Notes under the pieces: generated by a model | What the model was told of the DNA's origin: nothing | The model's input: the letters and a program-made list of their open reading frames with translations, nothing else | Database searches by the model: none | Made by a program: the position numbers and the translations under genes | Shown here: one piece after another, positions 42,501 through 57,200 of the stretch | Layout of the letters: each line of letters begins with the position of its first letter | Numbering within the stretch: position 1 is the stretch's first letter | From: Amaranthus tricolor | Taxonomy: Eukaryota; Streptophyta; Magnoliopsida; Caryophyllales; Amaranthaceae | DNA: 64,000 nt | Assembly: GCF_026212465.1 (NCBI RefSeq) | Contig: NC_080051.1 | Span: 2,133,001 to 2,197,000 of the forward strand | Direction: 5' to 3'

Positions 42501-44640
42501 CAAGGATCAATGATTAATGAAAAATGAACGATGAAGAATGAACAAGCATTAATGGTCAATGACGAATGAACGATGAAGAATGAACAAGGATCAATGATCA
42601 GTGAAGAATGAACGATGAAGAATGAACAAGGATCAATGATTAATGTAAAATGAACGATGAAGAATGAACAAGGATTAATGGTCAATGATGAATGAACGAT
42701 GAAGAATGAACAAGGATCAATGATCAATGACGAATGAACGATGAAGAATGAACAAGGATCAATGATCAATGAAGAATGAACGATGAAGAATGAACAAGGA
42801 TTAATGGTCAATGACGAATGAACGATGAAGAATGAACAAGGATCAATGGTCAATGACGAATGAACGATGAAGAATGAACAAGGATCAATGATCAAAGAAG
42901 AATCAACGATGAAGAATGAACGATGAAGAATGAAGAAGGATTAATGGTCAATGACGAATGAACGATGAAGAATGAACAAGGATCAATGATCAATGACGAA
43001 TGAACGATGAAGAATGAGCAAGGATCAATGATAAATGAAGAATGAACGATGAAGAATGAACAAAGATTAATGGTCAATGACGAATGAATGATGAAGAATG
43101 AACAAGCATCAATGATCAATGAAGAATGAACAAGGATCAATGATCAATGAAGAATGAACGATGAAGAATGAACAAGGATCAATGATCAATGAAGAATGAA
43201 CAAGGATCAATGGTCAATGACGAATGAACGATGAAGAATGAACAAGGATCAATGATCAATGAAGAATGAACGATGAAGAATGAACAAGGATCAATGGTCA
43301 ATGACGAATGAACGATGAAGAATGAACAAGGATCAATGATCAATGAAGAATGAACGATGAAGAATGAACAAGGATCAATGATCAATGAAGAATGAACGAT
43401 GAAGAATGAACAAGGATCAATGATAAATGAAGAATGAACGATGAAGAATGAACAAGGATCAATGGTCAATGACAAATAAAAGATAAAGAATGAACAAGGA
43501 TCAATGATCAATGAAGAATGAACGATGAAGAATGAACAAGGATCAATCATCAATGAAGAATGAACGATGAAGAATGAACAAGGATCAATGATCAATGACG
43601 AACTAACGATGAAGAATGAACAAGGATCAATGATCAATGAAGATAGAACGATGAAGAATGAACTAGGATCAATGATCAATGAAGAATGAACGATGAAGAA
43701 TGAACAAGGATCAATGGTCAATGACGAATGAACGATGAAGAATGAACAAGGATCAATGATCAATGAAGAATGAACGATGAAGAATGAACAAGGATCAATG
43801 ATTAATGAAAAATGAACAATGAAGAATGAACAAGGATTATTTGTCAATGACGAATAAACGATGAAGAATGAACAAGGATCAATGATCAATGACGAATGAA
43901 CGTTGAAGAATGAACAGGGATCAATGATCAATGAAGAATGAACAAGGATTAATGGTCAATGACGAATGAACGATGAAGAATGAACAAGGATCAATGGTCA
44001 ATGACGAATGAACGATGAAGAATGAACAAGGATCACTGATCAAAGAAGAATGAACTATGAAGAATGAACGATGAAGAATGAACAAGGATTAATGGTCAAT
44101 GACGAATGAACGATGAAGAATGAACAAGGATCAATGATCAATGAAGATTGAACGATTAAGAATGAACAAGGATCAATGATCAATGAAGAATGAACAAGGA
44201 TAAATGATCAATGAAGAATGAACGATGAAGAATGAACAAGGATCAATGATCAATGAAGAATGAACAAGGATCAATGGTCAATGAAGAATGAATGATGAAG
44301 AATGAATAAGGATCAATGATCAATGACGAATGAACGATGAAGAAAGAACAAGGATCAATGATCAATGAAGAATGAACGATGAAGAATGAACAAGGATTAA
44401 TCGTCAATGACGAATGAACGATGAAGAATGAACAAGGATCAATGATCAATGACGAATGAACGATGAAGAATGAGCAAGGATCAATGATCAATGAAGAATG
44501 AACGATGAAGAATGAACAAAGATTAATGGTCAATGACGAATGAACGATGAAGAATGAACAAGCATCAATGATCAATGAAGAATGAACGATGAAGAACGAA
44601 CAAGGATCAATGATCAATGAAGAATGAACGATGAAGAATG
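39300..44640. repeat. HOR-2 (5334 bp), copy 1
   Basis: Landmarks at 39637, 40103, 40827, 41779, 42227, 42892, 43179 and 44243 recur exactly 5334 bp (127 x 42) later. The inferred minus-strand frames between 39637 and 43931 are identical in the two copies over seven consecutive segments, so divergence is very low. The left edge is near 39300, where GATGAAT in copy 1 faces GACGAAT in copy 2; the right edge is near 44640-44690. Confidence 0.87.
43471..43498 (+). repeat. Clustered substitutions in one A-B module pair
   Basis: The A module at 43471-43484 reads GACAAATAAAAGAT and the next B begins AAAGAAT (43485-43498). Compared with GACGAATGAACGAT and GAAGAAT this is four changes to A within 28 bp, unusual in an array whose modules normally carry zero or one change. 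It is copied at 48805-48832. An apparent intermediate, GACAAATAAACGAT, lies at 56057 and 58437. Confidence 0.85.
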
Positions 44641-47600
44641 AACAAGGATTAATGGTCAATGACGAATGAACGATGAAGAATGAACAAGGATCAATGATCA
44701 ATGACGAATGAACGATGAAGAATGAACAAGGATCAATGATCAATGAAGAATGAACGATGAAGAATGAACAAGGATTAATGGTCAATGACGAATGAACGAT
44801 GAAGAATGAACAAGGATCAATGGTCAATGACGAATGAACGATGAAGAATGAACAAGGATCAATGATCAATGAAGAATGAACGATTAAGAATGAACAAGGA
44901 TCAATGATCAATGAAGAATGAACAAAGATCAATGATCAATGAAGAATGAACGATGAAGAATGAACAAGGATCAATGATCAATGAAGAATGAACAAGGATC
45001 AATGGTCAATGACGAATGAACGATGAAGAATGAACAAGGATCAATGATCAATGAAGAATGAACGATGAAGAATGAACAAGGATCAATGGTCAATGACGAA
45101 TGAACGATGAAGAATGAACAAGGATCAATGATTATTGAAGAATGAACGATGAAGAATGAACAAGGATCAATGCTCAATGAAGAATGAACGATGAAGAATG
45201 AACAAGGATCAATGATCAATGAAGAATGAACGATGAAGAATGAACAAGGATCAATGGTCAATGACGAATAAACGATGAAGAATGAACAAGGATCAATGAT
45301 CAATGAAGAATGAACGATGAAGAATGAACAAGGATCAATCATCAATGAAGAATGAACGATGAAGAATGAACAAGGATCAATGATCAATGACGAATGAACG
45401 ATGAAGAATGAACAAGGATCAATGATCAATGAAGAATTAATAAGGATCAATGATTAATAAAGAATGAACGATGGAGAATGAACAAGGATTAATGATCAAT
45501 GACGAATGAACGATGAAGAATGAACAAAGATCAATTATCAATGAAGAATGAACGATGAAGAATGAACAAGGATCAATGATCAATGAAGAATGAACGATGA
45601 AGAATGAACAAGGATTAATGGTCAATGACGAATGAACGATGAAGAATGAACAAGGATCAATGATCAATGAAGAATGAACGATGAAGAATGAACAAGGATC
45701 AATGATTAATGAAAAATGAACGATGAAGAATGAACAAGCATTAATGGTCAATGACGAATGAACGATGAAGAATGAACAAGGATCAATGATCAGTGAAGAA
45801 TGAACGATGAAGAATGAACAAGGATCAATGATTAATGTAAAATGAACGATGAAGAATGAACAAGGATTAATGGTCAATGACGAATGAACGATGAAGATTG
45901 AACAAGGATCAATGGTCAATGACGAATGAACGATGAAGAATGAACAAGGATCAATGATCAAAGAAGAATGAACGATGAAGAATGAACGATGAAGAATGAA
46001 CAAGGATTAATGGTCAATGACGAATGAACGATGAAGAATGAACAAGGATCAATGATCAATGAAGATTGAACGATTAAGAATGAACAAGGATCAATGATCA
46101 ATGAAGAATGAACAAGGATAAATGATCAATGAAGAATGAACGATGAAGAATGAACAAGGATCAATGATCAATGAAGAATGAACAAGGATCAATGGTCAAT
46201 GAAGAATGAATGATGAAGAATGAATAAGGATCAATGATCAATGACGAATGAACGATGAAGAAAGAACAAGGATCAATGATCAATGAAGAATGAACGATGA
46301 AGAATGAACAAGGATTAATGGTCAATGACGAATGAACGATGAAGAATGAACAAGGATCAATGATCAATGACGAATGAACGATGAAGAATGAGCAAGGATC
46401 AATGATCAATGAAGAATGAACGATGAAGAATGAACAAGGATTAATGGTCAATGACGAATGAACGATGAAGAATGAACAAGCATCAATGATCAATGAAGAA
46501 TGAACGATGAAGAATGAACAAGGATCAATGATCAATGAAGAATGAACGATGAAGAATGAACAAGGATTAATGGTCAATGACGAATGAACGATGAAGAATG
46601 AACAAGAATCAATGATCAATGAAGAATGAACGATGAAGAATGAACAAGGATCAATGATTAATGAAAAATGAACGATGAAGAATGAACAAGGATTAATGGT
46701 CAATGATGAATGAACGATGAAGAATGAACAAGGATCAATGATCAATGACGAATGAACGATGAAGAATGAACAAGGATCAATGATCAATGAAGAATGAACG
46801 ATGAAGAATGAACAAGGATTAATGGTCAATGACGAATGAACGATGAAGAATGAACAAGGATCAATGGTCAATGACGAATGAACGATGAAGAATGAACAAG
46901 GATCAATGATCAAAGAAGAATCAACGATGAAGAATGAACGATGAAGAATGAAGAAGGATTAATGGTCAATGACGAATGAACGATGAAGAATGAACAAGGA
47001 TCAATGATCAATGAAGAATGAACGATTAAGAATGAACAAGGATCAATGATCAATGAAGAATGAACAAAGATCAATGATCAATGAAGAATGAACGATGAAG
47101 AATGAACAAGGATCAATGATCAATGAAGAATGAACAAGGATCAATGGTCAATGACGAATGAACGATGAAGAATGAACAAGGATCAATGATCAATGAAGAA
47201 TGAACGATGAAGAATGAACAAGGATCAATGGTCAATGACGAATGAACGATGAAGAATGAACAAGGATCAATGATTAATGAAGAATGAACGATGAAGAATG
47301 AACAAGGATCAATGCTCAATGAAGAATGAACGATGAAGAATGAACAAGGATCAATGATCAATGAAGAATGAACGATGAAGAATGAACAAGGATCAATGGT
47401 CAATGACGAATAAACGATGAAGAATGAACAAGGATCAATGATCAATGAAGAATGAACGATGAAGAATGAACAAGGATCAATCATCAATGAAGAATGAACG
47501 ATGAAGAATGAACAAGGATCAATGATCAATGACGAATGAACGATGAAGAATGAACAAGGATCAATGATCAATGAAGAATGAATAAGGATCAATGATTAAT

Positions 47601-49980
47601 AAAGAATGAACGATGGAGAATGAACAAGGATTAATGATCAATGACGAATGAACGATGAAGAATGAACAAAGATCAATTATCAATGAAGAATGAACGATGA
47701 AGAATGAACAAGGATCAATGATCAATGAAGAATGAACGATGAAGAATGAACAAGGATTAATGGTCAATGACGAATGAACGATGAAGAATGAACAAGGATC
47801 AATGATCAATGAAGAATGAACGATGAAGAATGAACAAGGATCAATGATTAATGAAAAATGAACGATGAAGAATGAACAAGCATTAATGGTCAATGACGAA
47901 TGAACGATGAAGAATGAACAAGGATCAATGATCAGTGAAGAATGAACGATGAAGAATGAACAAGGATCAATGATTAATGTAAAATGAACGATGAAGAATG
48001 AACAAGGATTAATGGTCAATGATGAATGAACGATGAAGAATGAACAAGGATCAATGATCAATGACGAATGAACGATGAAGAATGAACAAGGATCAATGAT
48101 CAATGAAGAATGAACGATGAAGAATGAACAAGGATTAATGGTCAATGACGAATGAACGATGAAGAATGAACAAGGATCAATGGTCAATGACGAATGAACG
48201 ATGAAGAATGAACAAGGATCAATGATCAAAGAAGAATCAACGATGAAGAATGAACGATGAAGAATGAAGAAGGATTAATGGTCAATGACGAATGAACGAT
48301 GAAGAATGAACAAGGATCAATGATCAATGACGAATGAACGATGAAGAATGAGCAAGGATCAATGATAAATGAAGAATGAACGATGAAGAATGAACAAAGA
48401 TTAATGGTCAATGACGAATGAATGATGAAGAATGAACAAGCATCAATGATCAATGAAGAATGAACAAGGATCAATGATCAATGAAGAATGAACGATGAAG
48501 AATGAACAAGGATCAATGATCAATGAAGAATGAACAAGGATCAATGGTCAATGACGAATGAACGATGAAGAATGAACAAGGATCAATGATCAATGAAGAA
48601 TGAACGATGAAGAATGAACAAGGATCAATGGTCAATGACGAATGAACGATGAAGAATGAACAAGGATCAATGATCAATGAAGAATGAACGATGAAGAATG
48701 AACAAGGATCAATGATCAATGAAGAATGAACGATGAAGAATGAACAAGGATCAATGATAAATGAAGAATGAACGATGAAGAATGAACAAGGATCAATGGT
48801 CAATGACAAATAAAAGATAAAGAATGAACAAGGATCAATGATCAATGAAGAATGAACGATGAAGAATGAACAAGGATCAATCATCAATGAAGAATGAACG
48901 ATGAAGAATGAACAAGGATCAATGATCAATGACGAACTAACGATGAAGAATGAACAAGGATCAATGATCAATGAAGATAGAACGATGAAGAATGAACTAG
49001 GATCAATGATCAATGAAGAATGAACGATGAAGAATGAACAAGGATCAATGGTCAATGACGAATGAACGATGAAGAATGAACAAGGATCAATGATCAATGA
49101 AGAATGAACGATGAAGAATGAACAAGGATCAATGATTAATGAAAAATGAACAATGAAGAATGAACAAGGATTATTTGTCAATGACGAATAAACGATGAAG
49201 AATGAACAAGGATCAATGATCAATGACGAATGAACGTTGAAGAATGAACAGGGATCAATGATCAATGAAGAATGAACAAGGATTAATGGTCAATGACGAA
49301 TGAACGATGAAGAATGAACAAGGATCAATGGTCAATGACGAATGAACGATGAAGAATGAACAAGGATCACTGATCAAAGAAGAATGAACTATGAAGAATG
49401 AACGATGAAGAATGAACAAGGATTAATGGTCAATGACGAATGAACGATGAAGAATGAACAAGGATCAATGATCAATGAAGATTGAACGATTAAGAATGAA
49501 CAAGGATCAATGATCAATGAAGAATGAACAAGGATAAATGATCAATGAAGAATGAACGATGAAGAATGAACAAGGATCAATGATCAATGAAGAATGAACA
49601 AGGATCAATGGTCAATGAAGAATGAATGATGAAGAATGAATAAGGATCAATGATCAATGACGAATGAACGATGAAGAAAGAACAAGGATCAATGATCAAT
49701 GAAGAATGAACGATGAAGAATGAACAAGGATTAATCGTCAATGACGAATGAACGATGAAGAATGAACAAGGATCAATGATCAATGACGAATGAACGATGA
49801 AGAATGAGCAAGGATCAATGATCAATGAAGAATGAACGATGAAGAATGAACAAAGATTAATGGTCAATGACGAATGAACGATGAAGAATGAACAAGCATC
49901 AATGATCAATGAAGAATGAACGATGAAGAACGAACAAGGATCAATGATCAATGAAGAATGAACGATGAAGAATGAACAAG
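44640..49980. repeat. HOR-2 (5334 bp), copy 2
   Basis: This is the second, directly adjacent copy of HOR-2. It retains every private variant of copy 1 that I compared, including the four-substitution cluster (48805-48832), GAACTAACGAT near 48930, and GAAGAATCAACGAT near 46915 and 48231. Such identity over 5.3 kb indicates either a very recent duplication or an assembly-level duplication. Confidence 0.87.
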
Positions 49981-52900
49981 GATTAATGGTCAATGACGAA
50001 TGAACGATGAAGAATGAACAAGAATCAATGATCAATGAAGAATGAACAAGGATCAATGATTAATGAAAAATGAACGATGAAGAATGAACAATAATTAATG
50101 GTCAATGACGAATGAACGATGAAGAATGAACAAGGATCAATGATCAATGAAGAATGAACAAGGATCAATGATTAATAAAGAATGAACGATGAAGAATGAA
50201 CAAGGAATAATGATCAATGACGAAGGAACGATGAAGAATGAACAAAGATCAATGATCAATGGAGAATGAACGATGAAGAATGAACAAATATCAATGATCA
50301 ATGAAGAATGAACGATGAAGAATGAACAAGGATTAATGGTCAATGACGAATGAACGATGAAGAATGAACAAGGATCAATGATCAATGAAGATTGAACGAT
50401 GAAGAATGAACAAGGATCAATGATTAATGAAAAATGAACGATGAAGAATGAACAAGGATTAATGGTCAATGACGAATGAACGATGAAGAATGAACAAGGA
50501 TCAATGATCAATGAAGATTGAACGATTAAGAATGAATAAGGATCAATGATCAATGAAGAATGAACAAGGATAAATGATCAATGAAGAATGAACGATGAAG
50601 AATGAACAAGGATCAATGATCAATGAAGAATGAACAAGGATCAATGGTCAATGAAGAATGAATGATGAAGAATGAATAAGGATCAATGATCAATGACGAA
50701 TGAACGATGAAGAAAGAACAAGGATCAATGATCAATGAAGAATGAACGATGAAGAATGAACAAGGATTAATCGTCAATGACGAATGAACGATGAAGAATG
50801 AACAAGGATCAAAGATCAATGACGAATGAACGATGAAGAATGAGCAAGGATCAATGATCAATGAAGAATGAACGATGAAGAATGAACAAAGATTAATGGT
50901 CAATGACGAATGAACGATGAAGAATGAACAAGCATCAATGATCAATGAAGAATGAACGATGAAGAACGAACAAGGATCAATGATCAATGAAGAATGAACG
51001 ATGAAGAATGAACAAGGATTAATGGTCAATGACGAATGAACGATGAAGAATGAACAAGAATCAATGATCAATGAAGAATGAACAAGGATCAATGATTAAT
51101 GAAAAATGAACGATGAAGAATGAACAAGGATTAATGGTCAATGACGAATGAACGATGAAGAATGAACAAGGATCACTGATCAAAGAAGAATGAACTATGA
51201 AGAATGAACGATGAAGAATGAACAAGGATTAATGGTCAATGACGAATGAACGATGAAGAATGAACAAGGATCAATGATCAATGAAGATTGAACGATTAAG
51301 AATGAACAAGGATCAATGATCAATGAAGAATGAACAAGGATAAATGATCAATGAAGAATGAACGATGAAGAATGAACAAGGATCAATGATCAATGAAGAA
51401 TGAACAAGGATCAATGGTCAATGAAGAATGAATGATGAAGAATGAATAAGGATCAATGATCAATGACGAATGAACGATGAAGAAAGAACAAGGATCAATG
51501 ATCAATGAAGAATGAACGATGAAGAATGAACAAGGATTAATCGTCAATGACGAATGAACGATGAAGAATGAACAAGGATCAATGATCAATGACGAATGAA
51601 CGATGAAGAATGAGCAAGGATCAATGATCAATGAAGAATGAACGATGAAGAATGAACAAAGATTAATGGTCAATGACGAATGAACGATGAAGAATGAACA
51701 AGCATCAATGATCAATGAAGAATGAACGATGAAGAACGAACAAGGATCAATGATCAATGAAGAATGAACGATGAAGAATGAACAAGGATTAATGGTCAAT
51801 GACGAATGAACGATGAAGAATGAACAAGGATCAATGATCAATGAAGAATGAATAAGGATAAATGATTAATGAAAAATGAACGATGAAGAATGAACAAGGA
51901 TTAATGGTCAATGACGAATGAACGATGAAGAATGAACAAGGATCAATGATCAATGAAGAATGAACAAGGATCAATGATTAATAAAGAATGAACGATGAAG
52001 AATGAACAAGGAATAATGATCAATGACGAAGGAACGATGAAGAATGAACAAAGATCAATGATCAATGGAGAATGAACGATGAAGAATGAACAAATATCAA
52101 TGATCAATGAAGAATGAACGATGAAGAATGAACAAGGATTAATGGTCAATGACGAATGAACGATGAAGAATGAACAAGGATCAATGATCAATGAAGATTG
52201 AACGATGAAGAATGAACAAGGATCAATGATTAATGAAAAATGAACGATGAAGAATGAACAAGGATTAATGGTCAATGACGAATGAACGATGAAGAATGAA
52301 CAAGGATCAATGATCAATGAAGATTGAACGATTAAGAATGAATAAGGATCAATGATCAATGAAGAATGAACAAGGATAAATGATCAATGAAGAATGAACG
52401 ATGAAGAATGAACAAGGATCAATGATCAATGAAGAATGAACAAGGATCAATGGTCAATGAAGAATGAATGATGAAGAATGAATAAGGATCAATGATCAAT
52501 GACGAATGAACGATGAAGAAAGAACAAGGATCAATGATCAATGAAGAATGAACGATGAAGAATGAACAAGGATTAATCGTCAATGACGAATGAACGATGA
52601 AGAATGAACAAGGATCAAAGATCAATGACGAATGAACGATGAAGAATGAGCAAGGATCAATGATCAATGAAGAATGAACGATGAAGAATGAACAAAGATT
52701 AATGGTCAATGACGAATGAACGATGAAGAATGAACAAGCATCAATGATCAATGAAGAATGAACGATGAAGAACGAACAAGGATCAATGATCAATGAAGAA
52801 TGAACGATGAAGAATGAACAAGGATTAATGGTCAATGACGAATGAACGATGAAGAATGAACAAGAATCAATGATCAATGAAGAATGAACAAGGATCAATG

Positions 52901-54200
52901 ATTAATGAAAAATGAACGATGAAGAATGAACAAGGATTAATGGTCAATGACGAATGAACGATGAAGAATGAACAAGGATCACTGATCAAAGAAGAATGAA
53001 CTATGAAGAATGAACGATGAAGAATGAACAAGGATTAATGGTCAATGACGAATGAACGATGAAGAATGAACAAGGATCAATGATCAATGAAGATTGAACG
53101 ATTAAGAATGAACAAGGATCAATGATCAATGAAGAATGAACAAGGATAAATGATCAATGAAGAATGAACGATGAAGAATGAACAAGGATCAATGATCAAT
53201 GAAGAATGAACAAGGATCAATGGTCAATGAAGAATGAATGATGAAGAATGAATAAGGATCAATGATCAATGACGAATGAACGATGAAGAAAGAACAAGGA
53301 TCAATGATCAATGAAGAATGAACGATGAAGAATGAACAAGGATTAATCGTCAATGACGAATGAACGATGAAGAATGAACAAGGATCAATGATCAATGACG
53401 AATGAACGATGAAGAATGAGCAAGGATCAATGATCAATGAAGAATGAACGATGAAGAATGAACAAAGATTAATGGTCAATGACGAATGAACGATGAAGAA
53501 TGAACAAGCATCAATGATCAATGAAGAATGAACGATGAAGAACGAACAAGGATCAATGATCAATGAAGAATGAACGATGAAGAATGAACAAGGATTAATG
53601 GTCAATGACGAATGAACGATGAAGAATGAACAAGGATCAATGATCAATGAAGAATGAATAAGGATCAATGATTAATGAAAAATGAACGATGAAGAATGAA
53701 CAAGGATTAATGGTCAATGACGAATGAACGATGAAGAATGAACAAGGATCAATGATCAATGAAGAATGAACAAGGATCAATGATTAATAAAGAATGAACG
53801 ATGAAGAATGAACAAGGAATAATGATCAATGACGAAGGAACGATGAAGAATGAACAAAGATCAATGATCAATGGAGAATGAACGATGAAGAATGAACAAA
53901 TATCAATGATCAATGAAGAATGAACGATGAAGAATGAACAAGGATTAATGGTCAATGACGAATGAACGATGAAGAATGAACAAGGATCAATGATCAATGA
54001 AGATTGAACGATGAAGAATGAACAAGGATCAATGATTAATGAAAAATGAACGATGAAGAATGAACAAGGATTAATGGTCAATGACGAATGAACGATGAAG
54101 AATGAACAAGGATCAATGATCAATGAAGATTGAACGATTAAGAATGAATAAGGATCAATGATCAATGAAGAATGAACAAGGATAAATGATCAATGAAGAA
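49577..54200. repeat. HOR-3 (1806 bp), about 2.5 copies
   Basis: Landmarks at 49577, 50137 and 50613 recur at 51383, 51943 and 52419, and the first two again at 53189 and 53749, all at a spacing of 1806 bp (43 x 42). Within each period two related segments alternate at spacings of 1036 and 770 bp; only the second carries GATCAAAGATCAAT (near 50810 and 52616). New variants first seen here include GAACAAATATCAAT, GGAATAATGATCAAT and GAAGGAACGAT. Confidence 0.85.
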
Positions 54201-57200
54201 TGAACGATGGAGAATGAACAAGGATCAATGATCAATGAAGAATGAACAAGGATCAATGGTCAATGAAGAATGAACGATGAAGAATGAATAAGGATCAATG
54301 ATCAATGACGAATGAACGATGAATAAAGAACAAGGATCAATGATCAATGATGAATGAACGATGAAGAATGAACAAGGATTAATGGTCAATGACGAATGAA
54401 CGATGAAGAATGAACAAGGATCAATGATCAATGACGAATGAACGATGAAGAATGAGCAAGGATCAATGATCAATGAAGAATGAACAAGGATCAATGATCA
54501 ATGAAGAATGAACGATGAAGAATGAACAAGGATCAATGAGCAATGAAGAATGAACAAGGATCAATGGTCAATGACGAATGAACGATGAAGAATGAACAAG
54601 GATCAATGATCAATGAAGAATGAACGATGAAGAATGAACAAGGATCAATGGTCAATGACGAATGAACGATGAAGAATGAACAAGGATCAATGATCAATGA
54701 AGAATGAACGATGAAGAATGAACAAGGATCAATGATCAATGAAGAATGAACGATGAAGAATGAACAAGGATCAATGATCAATGAAGAATGAACGATGAAG
54801 AATGAACAAGGATCAATGGTCAATGACGAATAAACGATGAAGAATGAACAAGGATCAATGATCAATGAAGAATGAACGATGAAGAATGAACAAGGATCAA
54901 TCATCAATGAAGAATGAACGATGAAGAATGAACAAGGATCAATGATCAATGACGAATGAACGATGAAGAATGAACTAGGATCAATGATCAATGAAGAATG
55001 AACAAGGATCAATGATTAATAAAGAATGAACGATGGAGAATGAACAAGGAATAATGATCAATGACGAATGAACGATGAAGAATGAACAAAGATCAATGAT
55101 CAATGAAGAATGAACGATGAAGAATGAACAAATATCAATGATCAATGAAGAATGAACGATGAAGAATGAACAAGGATTAATGGTCAATGACGAATGAACG
55201 ATGAAGAATGAACAAGGATCAATGATCAATGAAGAATGAACGATGAAGAATGAACAAATATCAATGATCAATGAAGAATGAACGATGAAGAATGAACAAG
55301 GATTAATGGTCAATGACGAATGAACGATGAAGAATGAACAAGGATCAATGATCAATGAAGAATGAACGATGAAGAATGAACAAGGATCAATGATTAATGT
55401 AAAATGAACGATGAAGAATGAACAAGGATTAATGGTCAATGATGAATGAACGATGAAGAATGAACAAGGATCAATGATCAATGACGAATGAACGATGAAG
55501 AATGAACAAGGATCAATGATCTATGAAGAATGAACGATGAAGAATGAACAAGGATTAATGGTCAATGACGAATGAACGATGAAGAATGAACAAGGATCAA
55601 TGGTCAATGACGAATGAACGATGAAGAATGAACAAGGATCAATGATCAAAGAAGAATCAACGATGAAGAATGAACGATGAAGAATGAAGAAGGATTAATG
55701 GTCAATGACGAATGAACGATGAAGAATGAACAAGGATCAATGATTAATGAAGAATGAACGATTAAGAATGAACAAGGATCAATGATTAATGAAGAATGAA
55801 CAAGGATCAATGATCAATGAAGAATGAACGATGAAGAATGAACAAGGATCAATGATCAATGAAGAATGAACAAGGATCAATGGTCATTGACGAATGAACG
55901 ATGAAGAATGAACAAGGATCAATGATCAATGAAGAATGAACGATGAAGAATGAACAAGGATCAATGGTCAATAACGAATGAACGATGAAGAATGAACAAG
56001 GATCAATGATCAATGAAGAATGAACGATGAAGAATGAACAAGGATCAATGGTCAATGACAAATAAACGATGAAGAATGAACAAGGATCAATGATCAATGA
56101 AGAATGAACGATGAAGAATGAACAAGGATCAATGATCAATGAAGAATGAACAAGGATCAATGATTAATAAAGAATGAACGATGAAGAATGAACAAGGAAT
56201 AATGATCAATGACGAAGGAACGATGAAGAATGAACAAAGATCAATGATCAATGGAGAATGAACGATGAAGAATGAACAAATATCAATGATCAATGAAGAA
56301 TGAACGATGAAGAATGAACAAGGATTAATGGTCAATGACGAATGAACGATGAAGAATGAACAAGGATCAATGATCAATGAAGATTGAACGATGAAGAATG
56401 AACAAGGATCAATGATTAATGAAAAATGAACGATGAAGAATGAACAAGGATTAATGGTCAATGACGAATGAACGATGAAGAATGAACAAGGATCAATGAT
56501 CAATGAAGATTGAACGATTAAGAATGAATAAGGATCAATGATCAATGAAGAATGAACAAGGATAAATGATCAATGAAGAATGAACGATGAAGAATGAACA
56601 AGGATCAATGATCAATGAAGAATGAACAAGGATCAATGGTCAATGAAGAATGAACGATGAAGAATGAATAAGGATCAATGATCAATGACGAATGAACGAT
56701 GAATAAAGAACAAGGATCAATGATCAATGATGAATGAACGATGAAGAATGAACAAGGATTAATGGTCAATGACGAATGAACGATGAAGAATGAACAAGGA
56801 TCAATGATCAATGACGAATGAACGATGAAGAATGAGCAAGGATCAATGATCAATGAAGAATGAACAAGGATCAATGATCAATGAAGAATGAACGATGAAG
56901 AATGAACAAGGATCAATGAGCAATGAAGAATGAACAAGGATCAATGGTCAATGACGAATGAACGATGAAGAATGAACAAGGATCAATGATCAATGAAGAA
57001 TGAACGATGAAGAATGAACAAGGATCAATGGTCAATGACGAATGAACGATGAAGAATGAACAAGGATCAATGATCAATGAAGAATGAACGATGAAGAATG
57101 AACAAGGATCAATGATCAATGAAGAATGAACGATGAAGAATGAACAAGGATCAATGATCAATGAAGAATGAACGATGATGAATGAACAAGGATCAATGGT

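Noticed and set aside
39300..49980. Whole window as a pure assembly artefact
   Set aside because: The many private variants and differing HOR lengths are more complex than simple read looping would give. The 5334-bp pair alone could still be artefactual, and is flagged for read-level checking rather than dismissed.
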